From Levilactobacillus fujinensis (GTDB lineage: Bacteria > Bacillota > Bacilli > Lactobacillales > Lactobacillaceae): a stretch of DNA of 64,000 nucleotides. Below, piece after piece: positions 34,543-43,216 of the stretch (its first letter is position 1; each line of letters opens with the position of its first letter). The position numbers and the translations under genes are program-made. The stretch lies in the NCBI RefSeq assembly GCF_003946335.1, contig NZ_RHNX01000003.1:81061-145060 (forward strand), in the 5' to 3' direction. The notes under the pieces are model-generated. The model made no database searches. It was given only the letters and a program-made list of their open reading frames with translations, and was not told the DNA's origin.

Positions 34543-35226
34543 ATGAAGAAATGGAAATTCGGACTCATTGCTGGGCTCATGCTACTCTTGCCGTTGGCAT
34601 TAAACACGCCCGTCGCTAACGCCCAAACTACTGCCACGACAGAAGCGACCACGAAGCCAGCCAAGAAAACGACACCCAAGGCTAAGAAACATTACCTCAT
34701 CGTCATGGGGCACGGTGCCGGTGACCCCGGTGCCCGGGGAAACGGGACGACCGAAGCAACCTTCCTACGCAAGTACATGCTGCCCCAACTGCGCAAGTAC
34801 GCTAAAGAAGTTCAAAACAGCACGGTCACATTTTACAATCCTAAGAAGAACCTGGTCAGCGACACCTTGTTTCATCATCAAGGCTCATACAAACTTAACA
34901 AGAAAACGACGGTCATCATGTTTCACTTGGACGCGCCTGCCGGACATGGTGGTCACGTCATTATCCATAAACAACACCCAACGGCTCGTGACAAGCGCCT
35001 CGCTAAGGTTATTCAAAAGTACGTTGGCTTGAACAAGGCCTATAACGGTTATAGCTATCGAACCAACTTAAAGAACTGTAACGTCTTACGCAAACGCGGT
35101 ATTGACTACAGTTTGGTTGAATCTGGCTTTATTACGAATAAGACTGATGTCCACCACCTCAAGAAAAATATGGCTAAAATTGCCAAGGCGGATATCGAGG
35201 CCATTACCAACGAAAAAATTAAATAG
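34543..35226 (+). CDS. Secreted N-acetylmuramoyl-L-alanine amidase (Amidase_3)
   Basis: 227 residues from the ATG at 34543, with AAGGAG ten bases upstream (an earlier frame start at 34522 lies before the site). Signal peptide with cleavage near V-A-N-A (residue about 31), then a T/K-rich linker and the amidase domain. Zinc-site residues are M-G-H-G-A-G-D-P-G-A, T-T-E-A-T-F and F-H-L-D-A, and the catalytic Glu is in L-V-E-S-G-F-I-T-N. It cleaves the bond between muramic acid and the stem peptide. No SH3, LysM or other wall-binding domain is present. Confidence 0.88.
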   Translation: MKKWKFGLIAGLMLLLPLALNTPVANAQTTATTEATTKPAKKTTPKAKKHYLIVMGHGAGDPGARGNGTTEATFLRKYMLPQLRKYAKEVQNSTVTFYNPKKNLVSDTLFHHQGSYKLNKKTTVIMFHLDAPAGHGGHVIIHKQHPTARDKRLAKVIQKYVGLNKAYNGYSYRTNLKNCNVLRKRGIDYSLVESGFITNKTDVHHLKKNMAKIAKADIEAITNEKIK

Positions 35227-35342
35227 TACCTGTGAAGCCGGTCTGGTTAGGGCCAGTTTTTTATGTCAATTGACTAAAAAGTCAGCCCCTATGTATTCGC
35301 ATTGCACTGGCTGCTTGTCACTGCTACACTGGGGGCTAGACG

Positions 35343-35358
35343 TGTTTCACATGAAACA
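35343..35358. other. parS-like palindrome (TGTTTCACATGAAACA)
   Basis: A 16-bp near-perfect palindrome with one difference from the ParB site consensus TGTTNCACGTGAAACA. It lies 16 bases before the SMR start codon, next to its ribosome binding site. A similar copy is at 44401-44416, also just before a start codon. Confidence 0.5.
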
Positions 35359-35374
35359 TTAGGGGGCGGCGAAA

Positions 35375-35698
35375 TTGCCATATATCTACTTGGGAATCGC
35401 CATTATTGGGGAATTGATTGGGACCAATCTGCTTAAAGTCGCGGCCGGATTCACACGATTATGGCCATCGCTGGGCGCGTTACTCGCGTACGGCCTGTGC
35501 TTTTACTTCTTATCGGTAGCCATGAAAAACATCGATCTGAACGTTGCCTACGCTATCTGGGCTGGTATCGGGATCGTCATCACCACCGCCATCTCCATCA
35601 CGCTTTGGCACGAACCGATTAACCTCGCTAGTATTCTGGGCATCGCTCTAGTCGTGGTCGGCGTTGTCATCCTAAACATGTATGGACCCAACCATTGA
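35375..35698 (+). CDS. Small multidrug resistance (SMR) transporter
   Basis: 107 residues, TTG start with AGGGGG upstream. Four helices with the SMR signature: I-A-I-I-G-E-L-I-G-T-N-L-L-K, where E13 is the conserved proton/substrate residue, then Y-A-I-W-A-G-I-G-I-V and G-I-A-L-V-V-V-G-V-V-I-L-N. These proteins dimerise and export lipophilic cations, or guanidinium in the Gdx subtype. No guanidine riboswitch is seen. The repeat C element begins 15 bases after the stop. Confidence 0.9.
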   Translation: MPYIYLGIAIIGELIGTNLLKVAAGFTRLWPSLGALLAYGLCFYFLSVAMKNIDLNVAYAIWAGIGIVITTAISITLWHEPINLASILGIALVVVGVVILNMYGPNH

Positions 35699-35712
35699 TT
35701 ACTGACTCATTT

Positions 35713-35924
35713 CGAGAGTGGGACATCAGGCGGTTAGTTTGCGAACATTAACGTGATAGCAGGAATTATGCCTGACTCTGGCATAATTTTTGCTATCGGG
35801 TTAAGCGCAACAAACTGCCTGATGTCCCACGTTTCGGCACCATAGTGGCGTAAATAAAAGTTGCCTCTTTCAGAATTATTAGATTCTGAAAGAAGCAACT
35901 TTTTGAGTTATGTCCCACTCTCCT
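35713..35924. repeat. Dispersed repeat C, copy 2
   Basis: About 212 bp bounded by inverted ends GAGAGTGGGACAT and TATGTCCCACTCTC. Inside are a hairpin built on TAGCAGGAATTATGCC and GGCATAATTTTTGCTA, the phrase CCCACGTTTCGGC, and a second hairpin TTGCCTCTTTCAGAAT/ATTCTGAAAGAAGCAA. It follows the SMR stop by 15 bases and is in the opposite orientation to 16459-16669. Confidence 0.8.
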
Positions 35925-35929
35925 TTTTT

Positions 35930-36472
35930 ATAGTTCTATCTGAAGACGCTCTCCTATAGTCGGCGGACTATCAAGTAACTGCAGTGTATCTAACTTACAT
36001 TTAATTGTTTGTTCTAATTATTAATAATAGAGTTTATTTACTAATTAACTTTAAATAGATCCTTTTCGTTCATTGCATTTCTGCTATCTCCGGCTTGGAA
36101 CCATTGTTTTTTCAATTACCAGTTATTTTAAAAAGTTGGACAGGTTACTATCAAATCCCTTAAAATTTTCTGCCAGTTAGTGGCTGTAAGGCTAGCGCGG
36201 TCGTTCACCCTATTTTCCTTGTGAATAACTTTGCATTTTGTCGCAAAAAGGACTAAAACAAAAGGTGAGAAGTCGAGCAGGAGCGTTATAAGCGATTGCT
36301 ATCGATTGCTCATAAATTAACAATGTATTGTTTTTTAAACGATGTGTCACCTTCAATTCGTGGGTTGCGCACGACAAGGTAATCATCGTTGTAGCTGTTT
36401 TCATTTGTCGCCTAATTCGTTTTATAGCTACCCTCCTAAGAAGAGCAGCTGGGAAAGGAAGTATTTTACATC
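35930..36472. other. AT-rich intergenic region before aldA
   Basis: No supported gene. It is strongly AT-rich around 36000-36130. A short leftward frame at 36210-36404 has no ribosome binding site. The aldA ribosome binding site is GGAAAGGAAG near 36455. I could not fix a promoter or operator. Confidence 0.4.
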
Positions 36473-37948
36473 ATGGCACAAAGTTCTGTTGCATTAAAAC
36501 ATTATCAAATGTACATCAACGGTGAATTTAGAGATTCTTCTTCAGGCAATCTGATCACTGTTATCAATCCGGCTACCGGTGAACCAATTTCTACGGTCCC
36601 AAGTGCAACGGTCGACGAAGCTCGTGAAGCTATCGATGCCGCTTACGAAGCACAGAAGTCATGGAAGTTGGTTCCCGCCGCAACTCGAGGCCAATACTTA
36701 CACGACGTCGCTACCGAAATCCGTAAAGATTCCGATCACCTGATCGAAATGCTTCAGGAAGAACAAGGCAAGGTTAAGGCCTTAGCTACCACCGAAATTT
36801 TATTCTCGGCCGACTACTTCGACTACATGGCTAGTGCTTCTCGGACCTATGAAGGGGAAATTCTTCAATCCGACAACGCTAACGAAAGCATTATGATCGA
36901 CAAGCAACCTATCGGTGTTGCCGCTGGTATTTTACCTTGGAACTTCCCATTCTTCTTGATTGCCCGGAAGATGGGTCCAGCTTTGGTAACTGGGAACACA
37001 ATCGTTATGAAGCCAAGTACCGACACGCCTAACCTGGGTCTGGAATTTGCGAAGATCGTTGAAAAGGTTGGGATTCCTAAGGGTGTTGTTAACATCATTA
37101 CTGGTCCTGGTGCCGTCATTGGTGACGAACTTTCTAAGAACAAGAAGATCGGCATTATCAGTTTAACCGGTTCCGTTAACTCTGGGAAACGTGTTATGGC
37201 TGCGGCTGCTACCCACATGGCCAAGGTTTCTTTGGAACTTGGTGGGAAAGCCCCTGCTATCGTCTGCAAGGATGCTGACATCGACTTGGCTGTTCAATCC
37301 ATTATCGACTCTCGTGTCGACAACAACGGTCAACTTTGCAACAACTGTGAACGGGTTTACGTTCAAGAAGACATTGCGGATGAATTCACGAAGAAATTGG
37401 CTACCAAGATGGGCGAAGTTACCGTCGGCGATCCAATGGAACACGAAGACATTGGCATGGGCCCACTGATCAACCAAGGCGCTTTGGACAAGGTATCTGG
37501 CATGGTCGACCGGGCTGTTAAGGCCGGCGGCAAGCTGGAAACTGGTGGCCACGTGGTTAAGATTGCTAAAGGCTTCTTCTTCGAACCAACCGTAATTTCC
37601 AACGTTAAGCAAGACTCCGAAATCGTTCAAGACGAAATCTTTGGCCCAGTACTTCCTGTATTGACCTTTAAGACCTTGGACGACGCCATCAACATGTCTA
37701 ACGACAGTGACTTCGGGTTGACTTCTTCCATCTTCACTGAAAACATCGACAACGCTATGCGTGCTGCTCGTGAATTGGAAGACGGTGAAACTTACATCAA
37801 CCGGTTCAACTTTGAAGCTATGAATGGGTCTCACTCCGGCTGGAAGGAATCCGGTATCGGTGGTGATGATGGTAAGCATGGGATTGAAGAATTCTTGAAC
37901 ACCCACGTTGTTTACCTACAAGGCCATCCTGAAAAGGCTAATGGCTAG
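36473..37948 (+). CDS. aldA: NAD-dependent aldehyde dehydrogenase, AldA-like
   Basis: 491 residues, the family length. It follows E. coli AldA (lactaldehyde/glycolaldehyde dehydrogenase) in long blocks such as Y-E-G-E-I-L-Q-S-D, G-I-L-P-W-N-F-P-F-F-L-I-A-R-K-M and the C-terminal G-I-G-G-D-D-G-K-H-G. The catalytic Cys is in N-G-Q-L-C-N-N-C-E-R, the general-base Glu in L-E-L-G-G-K-A-P, and the Asn in P-W-N-F. It probably oxidises a small aldehyde to an acid, making NADH. Codon use looks very regular, as in highly expressed genes. An alcohol dehydrogenase gene follows but has its own terminator-separated promoter. Confidence 0.9.
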   Translation: MAQSSVALKHYQMYINGEFRDSSSGNLITVINPATGEPISTVPSATVDEAREAIDAAYEAQKSWKLVPAATRGQYLHDVATEIRKDSDHLIEMLQEEQGKVKALATTEILFSADYFDYMASASRTYEGEILQSDNANESIMIDKQPIGVAAGILPWNFPFFLIARKMGPALVTGNTIVMKPSTDTPNLGLEFAKIVEKVGIPKGVVNIITGPGAVIGDELSKNKKIGIISLTGSVNSGKRVMAAAATHMAKVSLELGGKAPAIVCKDADIDLAVQSIIDSRVDNNGQLCNNCERVYVQEDIADEFTKKLATKMGEVTVGDPMEHEDIGMGPLINQGALDKVSGMVDRAVKAGGKLETGGHVVKIAKGFFFEPTVISNVKQDSEIVQDEIFGPVLPVLTFKTLDDAINMSNDSDFGLTSSIFTENIDNAMRAARELEDGETYINRFNFEAMNGSHSGWKESGIGGDDGKHGIEEFLNTHVVYLQGHPEKANG

Positions 37949-37956
37949 TCATAGAC

Positions 37957-37996
37957 TCGAAAAGAGATAATTCCGTCGCGAATTATCTCTTTTCGG
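37957..37996 (+). terminator. Terminator of aldA
   Basis: CGAAAAGAGATAATTC pairs perfectly with GAATTATCTCTTTTCG around a 6-base loop. Confidence 0.85.
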
Positions 37997-38118
37997 CGAA
38001 ATTCCCCTGTAAATAGAAATTGAAAACGAGATCCCCGTCACTTTGGCGAGATTGGCTAACTGCTGGCAAAGCCCGTCAGATTGAGGATATTCCCCCGGAT
38101 AGTGTGAAAATGCCACTG

Positions 38119-38132
38119 TGGAAGCGCTTGCA
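38119..38132 (+). promoter_or_regulatory. cre site before the alcohol dehydrogenase gene
   Basis: TGGAAGCGCTTGCA fits TGNAANCGNWNNCW. It lies 60 bases upstream of the alcohol dehydrogenase start, so the gene is probably under CcpA control. Confidence 0.65.
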
Positions 38133-38191
38133 TTTTTGCCTATCTGTGTGATAATAATCACGTATAAATAAATAAAAACGAGGTGCCAATT

Positions 38192-39316
38192 ATGAAGATT
38201 CAAGCTGCAGTTGTTGATAAGCAAAATGCTGATTTTGAAATTCGTGATGACGTTGAACTAGCTGACATGGGTCCGGACGATCTTCAAGTCCACATGGTTG
38301 CTAGTGGGATCTGCCACTCTGACGAAGCTCTGCGTACTGGGGTTGCGGTCATCGACTATCCTATCGTTTTAGGCCACGAAGGTTCTGGGATCGTTGAAAA
38401 GGTTGGGCCAGAAGTTACCCAATTCAAGCCTGGCGATCACGTTGTTCTCAGTTTCTACGGCTGTGGGAACTGCAAGAGCTGTCTGAAAGGGATTCCTACC
38501 CAATGTGAAAACTATGCTGCGAACAACTTATCTGGTGTTCGTCCAGATGGTTCAGCACACTTCACTGAAAAGGGCCACAACGTTGCCGACATGTTTGACC
38601 AAAGTTCCTTCACCTCAACCACGGTCGTTCGTGAACGGAACGCCGTTAAGGTCGACAAGGACCTTGACTTACGGAAACTCGGACCTCTGGGCTGTGGCTA
38701 TGTTACCGGTTCTGGGACTGTTCTGAACACCTTGAAGCCAAAGCCTGGTGACACGATTGCCGTCTTTGGGACTGGTGCTGTTGGGTTAGCTGCCATGATG
38801 GCTGGCCGGATCTCAGGTTGCACTAAGGTTATCGCCATTGACATCGTCGACTCTCGTTTGGACTTAGCTAAAGAACTCGGCGCTACCGATGTGATCAACA
38901 GCAAGAAGGTTGACGACGTCGTTAAAGCCGTTCAAGATTTGACCGGTGGCTACGGTGTTAACTATGCGGTTGACACGACTGGTGTTGCCAGCGTCATCTC
39001 CGACTCCATTCAAGCCTTAGCACAAGGTGGGACTTCAGCTGCGATCGCTGTGACGAACCATCATGTCGACCTCGACACTTGGAACGACCTCTGTGTTAAC
39101 GACAAGAGTGTCATTGGGGTCAACATGGGTGACTCCATTCCTCAAGTTGACATTCCTCGTTTAATCGAATTCTACAAGATGGGTCAATTCGACTTCGACA
39201 AGACTGAAAAGTTCTACAAGTTCAGCCAAATCAATGAAGCCAACGCTGACTCTGTTTCCGGGAAGACCATCAAGCCAATTCTGGTCATTGATGACAGCTA
39301 CGTTCCTGGCAAATAA
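38192..39316 (+). CDS. Zinc-dependent alcohol dehydrogenase (AdhC/aryl-alcohol type)
   Basis: 374 residues from the ATG at 38192, with GAGG eight bases upstream. The catalytic zinc ligands are in G-I-C-H-S-D-E-A and G-H-E-G-S-G, and the structural zinc cysteines in C-G-N-C-K-S-C-L-K-G-I-P-T-Q-C. The nucleotide motif is G-T-G-A-V-G-L-A-A-M. The group includes class III-like and aryl-alcohol dehydrogenases; substrate unknown. Like aldA it has a regular, high-expression codon pattern. Confidence 0.9.
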   Translation: MKIQAAVVDKQNADFEIRDDVELADMGPDDLQVHMVASGICHSDEALRTGVAVIDYPIVLGHEGSGIVEKVGPEVTQFKPGDHVVLSFYGCGNCKSCLKGIPTQCENYAANNLSGVRPDGSAHFTEKGHNVADMFDQSSFTSTTVVRERNAVKVDKDLDLRKLGPLGCGYVTGSGTVLNTLKPKPGDTIAVFGTGAVGLAAMMAGRISGCTKVIAIDIVDSRLDLAKELGATDVINSKKVDDVVKAVQDLTGGYGVNYAVDTTGVASVISDSIQALAQGGTSAAIAVTNHHVDLDTWNDLCVNDKSVIGVNMGDSIPQVDIPRLIEFYKMGQFDFDKTEKFYKFSQINEANADSVSGKTIKPILVIDDSYVPGK

Positions 39317-39335
39317 AAACAACTAACGTGATTCT

Positions 39336-39896
39336 TTAACGTTCTTGACCGGTGAGCCCTGTTTTGGGGTTTGCCGGTTTTTGTTCTGTCGCTGGTTCGT
39401 TTGCAGTAGCTGCTTTCATCAGTATTTTAGCTTGGTCCGTCACTTTTTCTTGCGCACCAAAAATGATCATTTCATTGCCCAGACCATCCTGACCGAGCCA
39501 CCACTGCCGCAATTGTTCCTCGGTAAACGGCGATTGTTTCTGCTGATTACGCGCTAACGTCGTCGCAAATGGAACGTTAAAGTACACCGAAATCAGGCGC
39601 TCCCCCCACTGTCTCTGGAGCAGACTAAGCCAGTCACCATAGACGCTACGCTTTAAAATACCTTCTAACACAATCGTTGAAAATCCCTGCGTCTCGCCCC
39701 ACGTAATCAGGTCAGCCATTACCTGGATCGACGCATTGCCCTTTCGATCGGGGGCGTGACAAATCTGACGGCGGACAACATCCTGACTGATCAGTAAGCA
39801 GTCAGGCGCAAGCTGTTCCCAGACTCGTTGCGCCGTAGTTGTTTTCCCGCATCCCGAGTTTCCCCGCAAAACAATTAATTTGGTCATCATCTTCAC
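39336..39896 (-). CDS. P-loop kinase-like protein (AAA_33 type)
   Basis: 186 residues. Walker A is R-G-N-S-G-C-G-K-T-T-T-A near the N-terminus; S-Q-D-V-V-R-R and T-I-V-L-E-G-I-L recall small-molecule kinases and toxin-zeta or chloramphenicol phosphotransferase-like folds. The C-terminal 30 residues are polar and probably disordered. A start one or two codons later (M-T-K-L-I-V-L) is possible. The end of the gene overlaps a terminator hairpin. Substrate unknown. Confidence 0.8.
   Translation of the reverse strand: MKMMTKLIVLRGNSGCGKTTTAQRVWEQLAPDCLLISQDVVRRQICHAPDRKGNASIQVMADLITWGETQGFSTIVLEGILKRSVYGDWLSLLQRQWGERLISVYFNVPFATTLARNQQKQSPFTEEQLRQWWLGQDGLGNEMIIFGAQEKVTDQAKILMKAATANEPATEQKPANPKTGLTGQER
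39347..39383 (+). terminator. Terminator of the alcohol dehydrogenase gene, inside the 3' end of the next gene
   Basis: ACCGG, GAGCCC pairs with GGGGTTTG, CCGGT and is followed by T5. It lies within the last codons of the convergent kinase-like gene. Confidence 0.7.
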
Positions 39897-40034
39897 TTGC
39901 CTTTCGCCCAGTATGCGCGCTACTCCTGCCGATTACTAGCACAACCAGTTCACTGGATTAAGCGTGTTGGCCCACATTGAAATGGGCTCTTATTCATCGT
40001 AAACTAACCCTATACCTAAAGGAGGCCCTTTGCC

Positions 40035-40391
40035 ATGGTCACACGACAAACAATTTTCGATTACACTGAGGATAACTACGCTGTTACACCGGAATATACC
40101 TTCAAAAGTTACCCCAAGTACGCTGCCCTGAAGAATCTGCAGGGCAAGTGGTTCGGCCTGGTCATGAACGTCCCCCGCGAAAAACTGAGATTGCCTGGTA
40201 AGGATGAGGTCGACATTCTAGACGTTAAAATCGATCCCGAACTTGGCAGCATCTTGCGTGAGCAACCCGCCTACCTGGCCGGCTACCACATGAACAAGGA
40301 CCACTGGCTGACAATTCTACTTGACCAAGTTGACGACAAGGCTGCCCTACAATTACTAGACGGCAGTTATCAATTAGTTACTAAGAGATAG
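40035..40391 (+). CDS. MmcQ/YjbR-family protein
   Basis: 118 residues, AAAGGAGG upstream. The YjbR (CyaY-like double-wing) fold is marked by P-E-Y-T-F-K-S-Y-P-K-Y-A-A-L-K-N, K-W-F-G-L-V-M-N-V, and Y-H-M-N-K-D-H-W-L-T-I-L-L-D. Some members bind DNA, but a general role is not known. Single gene. Confidence 0.85.
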   Translation: MVTRQTIFDYTEDNYAVTPEYTFKSYPKYAALKNLQGKWFGLVMNVPREKLRLPGKDEVDILDVKIDPELGSILREQPAYLAGYHMNKDHWLTILLDQVDDKAALQLLDGSYQLVTKR

Positions 40392-40514
40392 GTTTAAATT
40401 AGTTATTAATAATTAATTTGAACCTGATACTTTGTAAAAAAGTTTTCACTTTCCAGGTTGACACCACCTTTTTTCCGGGTTACACTAGCCTCAATTCAAG
40501 AATCGTCCGAAACA

Positions 40515-40785
40515 AACCATTGAGGTGGAGATCAAGACCATCGTGCACGCCAAGAGAGCCGTCGTCGCTGAGAGTACGGCCGAACGCAGATGATTAAATG
40601 GACCACCGAGGGCTTCCCCGAACCTTTTGCAGTACGGGAAGACGTGCGACATACGTCAGTTGTCAGGGAAATGATAGTTTCCTGTGGAGAAGGGATGTGG
40701 GCTCTATTTGAGTACCCGTCCAATTAAGGTGGCACCGCGGTTAAAACCGTCCTTAACGCATTGGCTGTTGAGGACGGTTTTTTGT
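40515..40785 (+). promoter_or_regulatory. T-box leader, tRNA-Trp type
   Basis: The T-box motif AAGGTGGCACCGCGG is at 40726-40740, followed by the terminator AAACCGTCC/GGACGGTTT with T6 at 40744-40783. The Stem I base GGTGG (40524) pairs with CCACC (40603), and the next helix is CATCGTGC with GCAGATG. The internal loop between them contains AAATGGA, putting TGG (40599-40601) in the specifier place, followed by A. In the bulge UGGC the last C would pair with discriminator G73. Specifier TGG and G73 both fit tRNA-Trp. Uncharged tRNA-Trp should allow read-through into the peptide-binding protein gene. Confidence 0.85.
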
Positions 40786-40884
40786 ATCCAATTTTAACCG
40801 AGGGGGATTCACTAATGATCAAACGATGGCAAAACTCAATGTTATTTCTAACCAATCACACTAAAATTTCTGGAGGAATACATC

Positions 40885-42525
40885 ATGAGTTTAAGAGAAC
40901 ACAAGAAAGCACTTTTTATCTGCGGCGCTATCATTCTAATCGGCGGTATCTTTGCGATTAACGCCCAATCCAAATCGACCAAAAAGACGGCAACACAGGA
41001 TCTGAATCTGTATGAAACATCGACTATTTCCAGCCTGGACGTTGCCAAGATCACCGACGGCGTTTCCAGTAACGCCCTGAGTCAAGTCGGCGAGGGCCTC
41101 TACCGCTTGAACGCCGACAGTCAGGCTGAGAACGCCCTGGCCACCAAGACGACCGTCAGCGACAACGGTCACCTCTACACCATCAATTTAAAGCACGACG
41201 CCAAATGGAGCAACGGTGATACCGTGACCGCCCAGGACTTCATTTACTCCTGGAAACGAACCCTGAACCCGCAGTCCAAGTCGGAGTTCACCTATCAATT
41301 TGCTAACATCAAGAATGCCACCGCCATTGCTGCTGGGAAAAAGGCGCCATCTACGCTGGGCGTCAAGGCCGTTGGCAACTATCAACTCAAAATCACACTG
41401 AGTCAACCAGCCTCCTACTTCAAGCAGATGCTGGCTAGCACCACCTACTACCCCTTGAACAAGACGGCCGTCACCAAGTACGGTAAGAAGTACGGCACGT
41501 CTTCCGCTACCACCGTTTATAACGGACCATTCGTTATGAAGGACTGGACCGGGACGAGTGACAGCTGGAAGTTGGAGAAAAACCCAACCTACGTGGATAA
41601 GCAGTCCGTCAAGCTTTCCAGCATCAACTACCAGGTCATCAAGTCGCCAACCACGTCTTACAACCTGTATCAGTCCAAGAAGCTGGACGCCATCACGCTA
41701 AACGGCGAGCAAACCACGCAAAATAAAAATAATCCCGACCTAAAGTCCCTTTCTTCCGGCCGTATCGGTTTCATTCAATATAACGAAAAGAACGCGGTGG
41801 CCGCTAACCAGAACTTGCGGCTTGCCATTTCACTAGCTATCAACCGGCAGCAACTGGCTGACAAGGTCCTGAAGAATGGCTCAACCCCGGCGCAAACATT
41901 TGCCATCAACAATATGTTGAAGAATCCCAAGACCGGCGCTGATTTCACGAAGGACGCAACCGTGACCGGCACCGCCGATTACCAACCGGCACAGGCCAAA
42001 AAGCTTTACCAAACAGCCTTAAAACAACTTCATAAGAGTAACCTAACCGTCACGCTGACCTGTGCCAACGACGATACCAGCCAGCAACTCGCTGAATTTA
42101 TCCAGGGTGCGTTGCGCAACAAGCTCGGACTGACCGTCAAAGTTCAGGCCTTGCCATTCCCATCAATGCTCAGCAACGTTTCACAAGGCAATTTCCAGCT
42201 TAACCTGACCAGCTGGAGCATGGACTACGCTGACCCCATCCAGTCGCTGCAAATTCTCGAATCGACCAACAACTCCAACATGGGTCACTATGACAGCAAA
42301 ACTTATGATCGTGCGTTGACCGCCGCTGAAGGAACGGACGCCCTCAACAAGACCGCCCGTTACCAAGACTTACTCACTGCCGCCAAAACTGCGGCTAAGG
42401 ATCAAGCCGTCACCCCACTTTACCAAGGCCGGACCAGTACGTTGGTTAATCCTAAGGTCAAGGGCGTCGTTTATAACAAATTTAATGGAAGCGCGGACTA
42501 CCGGTTAGCCCACGTTGCCAATTAG
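40885..42525 (+). CDS. Oligopeptide ABC transporter substrate-binding protein (OppA family) without a lipobox
   Basis: 546 residues, TGGAGG upstream. SBP_bac_5 family: G-E-G-L-Y-R-L-N, A-K-W-S-N-G-D-T-V-T-A-Q-D-F-I-Y-S-W-K-R, Y-N-G-P-F-V-M-K-D-W, and the C-terminal S-W-S-M-D-Y-A-D-P. It should bind peptides outside the cell. The N-terminal hydrophobic stretch (A-L-F-I-C-G-A-I-I-L-I-G-G-I-F-A-I-N-A) lacks the L-x-x-C lipobox seen in most family members. It would be membrane-anchored by this helix or released. No permease or ATPase genes are next to it, so it is an orphan that would use a transporter encoded elsewhere. The Trp-type T-box suggests scavenging of tryptophan-containing peptides. 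Confidence 0.9.
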   Translation: MSLREHKKALFICGAIILIGGIFAINAQSKSTKKTATQDLNLYETSTISSLDVAKITDGVSSNALSQVGEGLYRLNADSQAENALATKTTVSDNGHLYTINLKHDAKWSNGDTVTAQDFIYSWKRTLNPQSKSEFTYQFANIKNATAIAAGKKAPSTLGVKAVGNYQLKITLSQPASYFKQMLASTTYYPLNKTAVTKYGKKYGTSSATTVYNGPFVMKDWTGTSDSWKLEKNPTYVDKQSVKLSSINYQVIKSPTTSYNLYQSKKLDAITLNGEQTTQNKNNPDLKSLSSGRIGFIQYNEKNAVAANQNLRLAISLAINRQQLADKVLKNGSTPAQTFAINNMLKNPKTGADFTKDATVTGTADYQPAQAKKLYQTALKQLHKSNLTVTLTCANDDTSQQLAEFIQGALRNKLGLTVKVQALPFPSMLSNVSQGNFQLNLTSWSMDYADPIQSLQILESTNNSNMGHYDSKTYDRALTAAEGTDALNKTARYQDLLTAAKTAAKDQAVTPLYQGRTSTLVNPKVKGVVYNKFNGSADYRLAHVAN

Positions 42526-42551
42526 TAAGTGAAATTTGGAAGGTTGGAACG

Positions 42552-42579
42552 TTGCAGTGACGGCCAAAAACGGTATAAT
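42552..42579 (+). promoter_or_regulatory. Promoter of the gtrA-like gene
   Basis: TTGCAG (42552-42557) and TATAAT (42574-42579) are 16 bp apart. A leader of about 100 bases follows, with a small hairpin GTGAC/GTCAC around 42643-42670. Confidence 0.65.
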
Positions 42580-42686
42580 TAGGTTGGTACATAATTATAC
42601 GTTTTCATAACTCAGGTGAGCCGTGCGTTGCTTTCATTGGCGGTGACACCCAGCTAGGTGAAACGTCACAGAAAGGTTCCGAAATT

Positions 42687-43208
42687 ATGGAAAGTCAACC
42701 CTTACGTCACGATCACTACCCAACATCGCAAGAAGAATACGAAGCTGAGTTAACCGAAACGGAACACGAATATGCAGCTAAAATTGAAGAAGCCAAGGAA
42801 CAAGTCGAAGATAAGGTCCAAGGTCAAATCTCACGTTACCTGCTATTTGGGGCCATTTCGGTGGTCATCAACATTACCTTGTTCTACCTGTTCTATCACA
42901 CGTTTGGTATCGGCTACCAACTCGCCAACTTCATCGACTGGCTCATCAGTGTTCAATGCTCCTTCTGGCTCGACCGGACCTTCGTGTTCAAGCACAAGTC
43001 CGACAAGCCCGTTAAGGAAATGGGCACGTTCTACATGACCCGGGTCGCGACGTTCTTGTTGGAAACCGTCATCCTGTTCTTGGGAATTTCCTGGATGAAC
43101 TTAAACGGCACCATCACCAAGGTCGTCGGTCACGCAATTGCTCTGGTTCTGAACTTCTTCCTATCTAAGAAGTTAGTGTTCAAGAACCAACCGGCACCTG
43201 CTGATTAA
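42687..43208 (+). CDS. GtrA-family membrane protein
   Basis: 173 residues. A charged N-terminal region of about 45 residues (E/K-rich, likely helical) comes before four membrane helices with GtrA marks: R-Y-L-L-F-G-A-I-S-V-V-I-N, F-W-L-D-R-T-F-V-F-K and L-N-F-F-L-S-K-K-L-V-F. The family assists transfer of lipid-linked sugars in wall polymer modification. The long acidic N-terminus is not part of the usual family core. No glycosyltransferase gene is adjacent. Confidence 0.88.
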   Translation: MESQPLRHDHYPTSQEEYEAELTETEHEYAAKIEEAKEQVEDKVQGQISRYLLFGAISVVINITLFYLFYHTFGIGYQLANFIDWLISVQCSFWLDRTFVFKHKSDKPVKEMGTFYMTRVATFLLETVILFLGISWMNLNGTITKVVGHAIALVLNFFLSKKLVFKNQPAPAD

Positions 43209-43216
43209 AGAAAAGA

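Noticed and set aside
37163..37906. 247-codon frame antisense to aldA
   Set aside because: Shadow of the strongly biased codon use of aldA; no ribosome binding site or family features.
40761..40961. Short frame between the T-box and the OppA-type gene, with an ATG at 40815
   Set aside because: It overlaps the OppA ribosome binding site and start, and shows no run of one amino acid codon as expected of a leader peptide; T-box control suffices.
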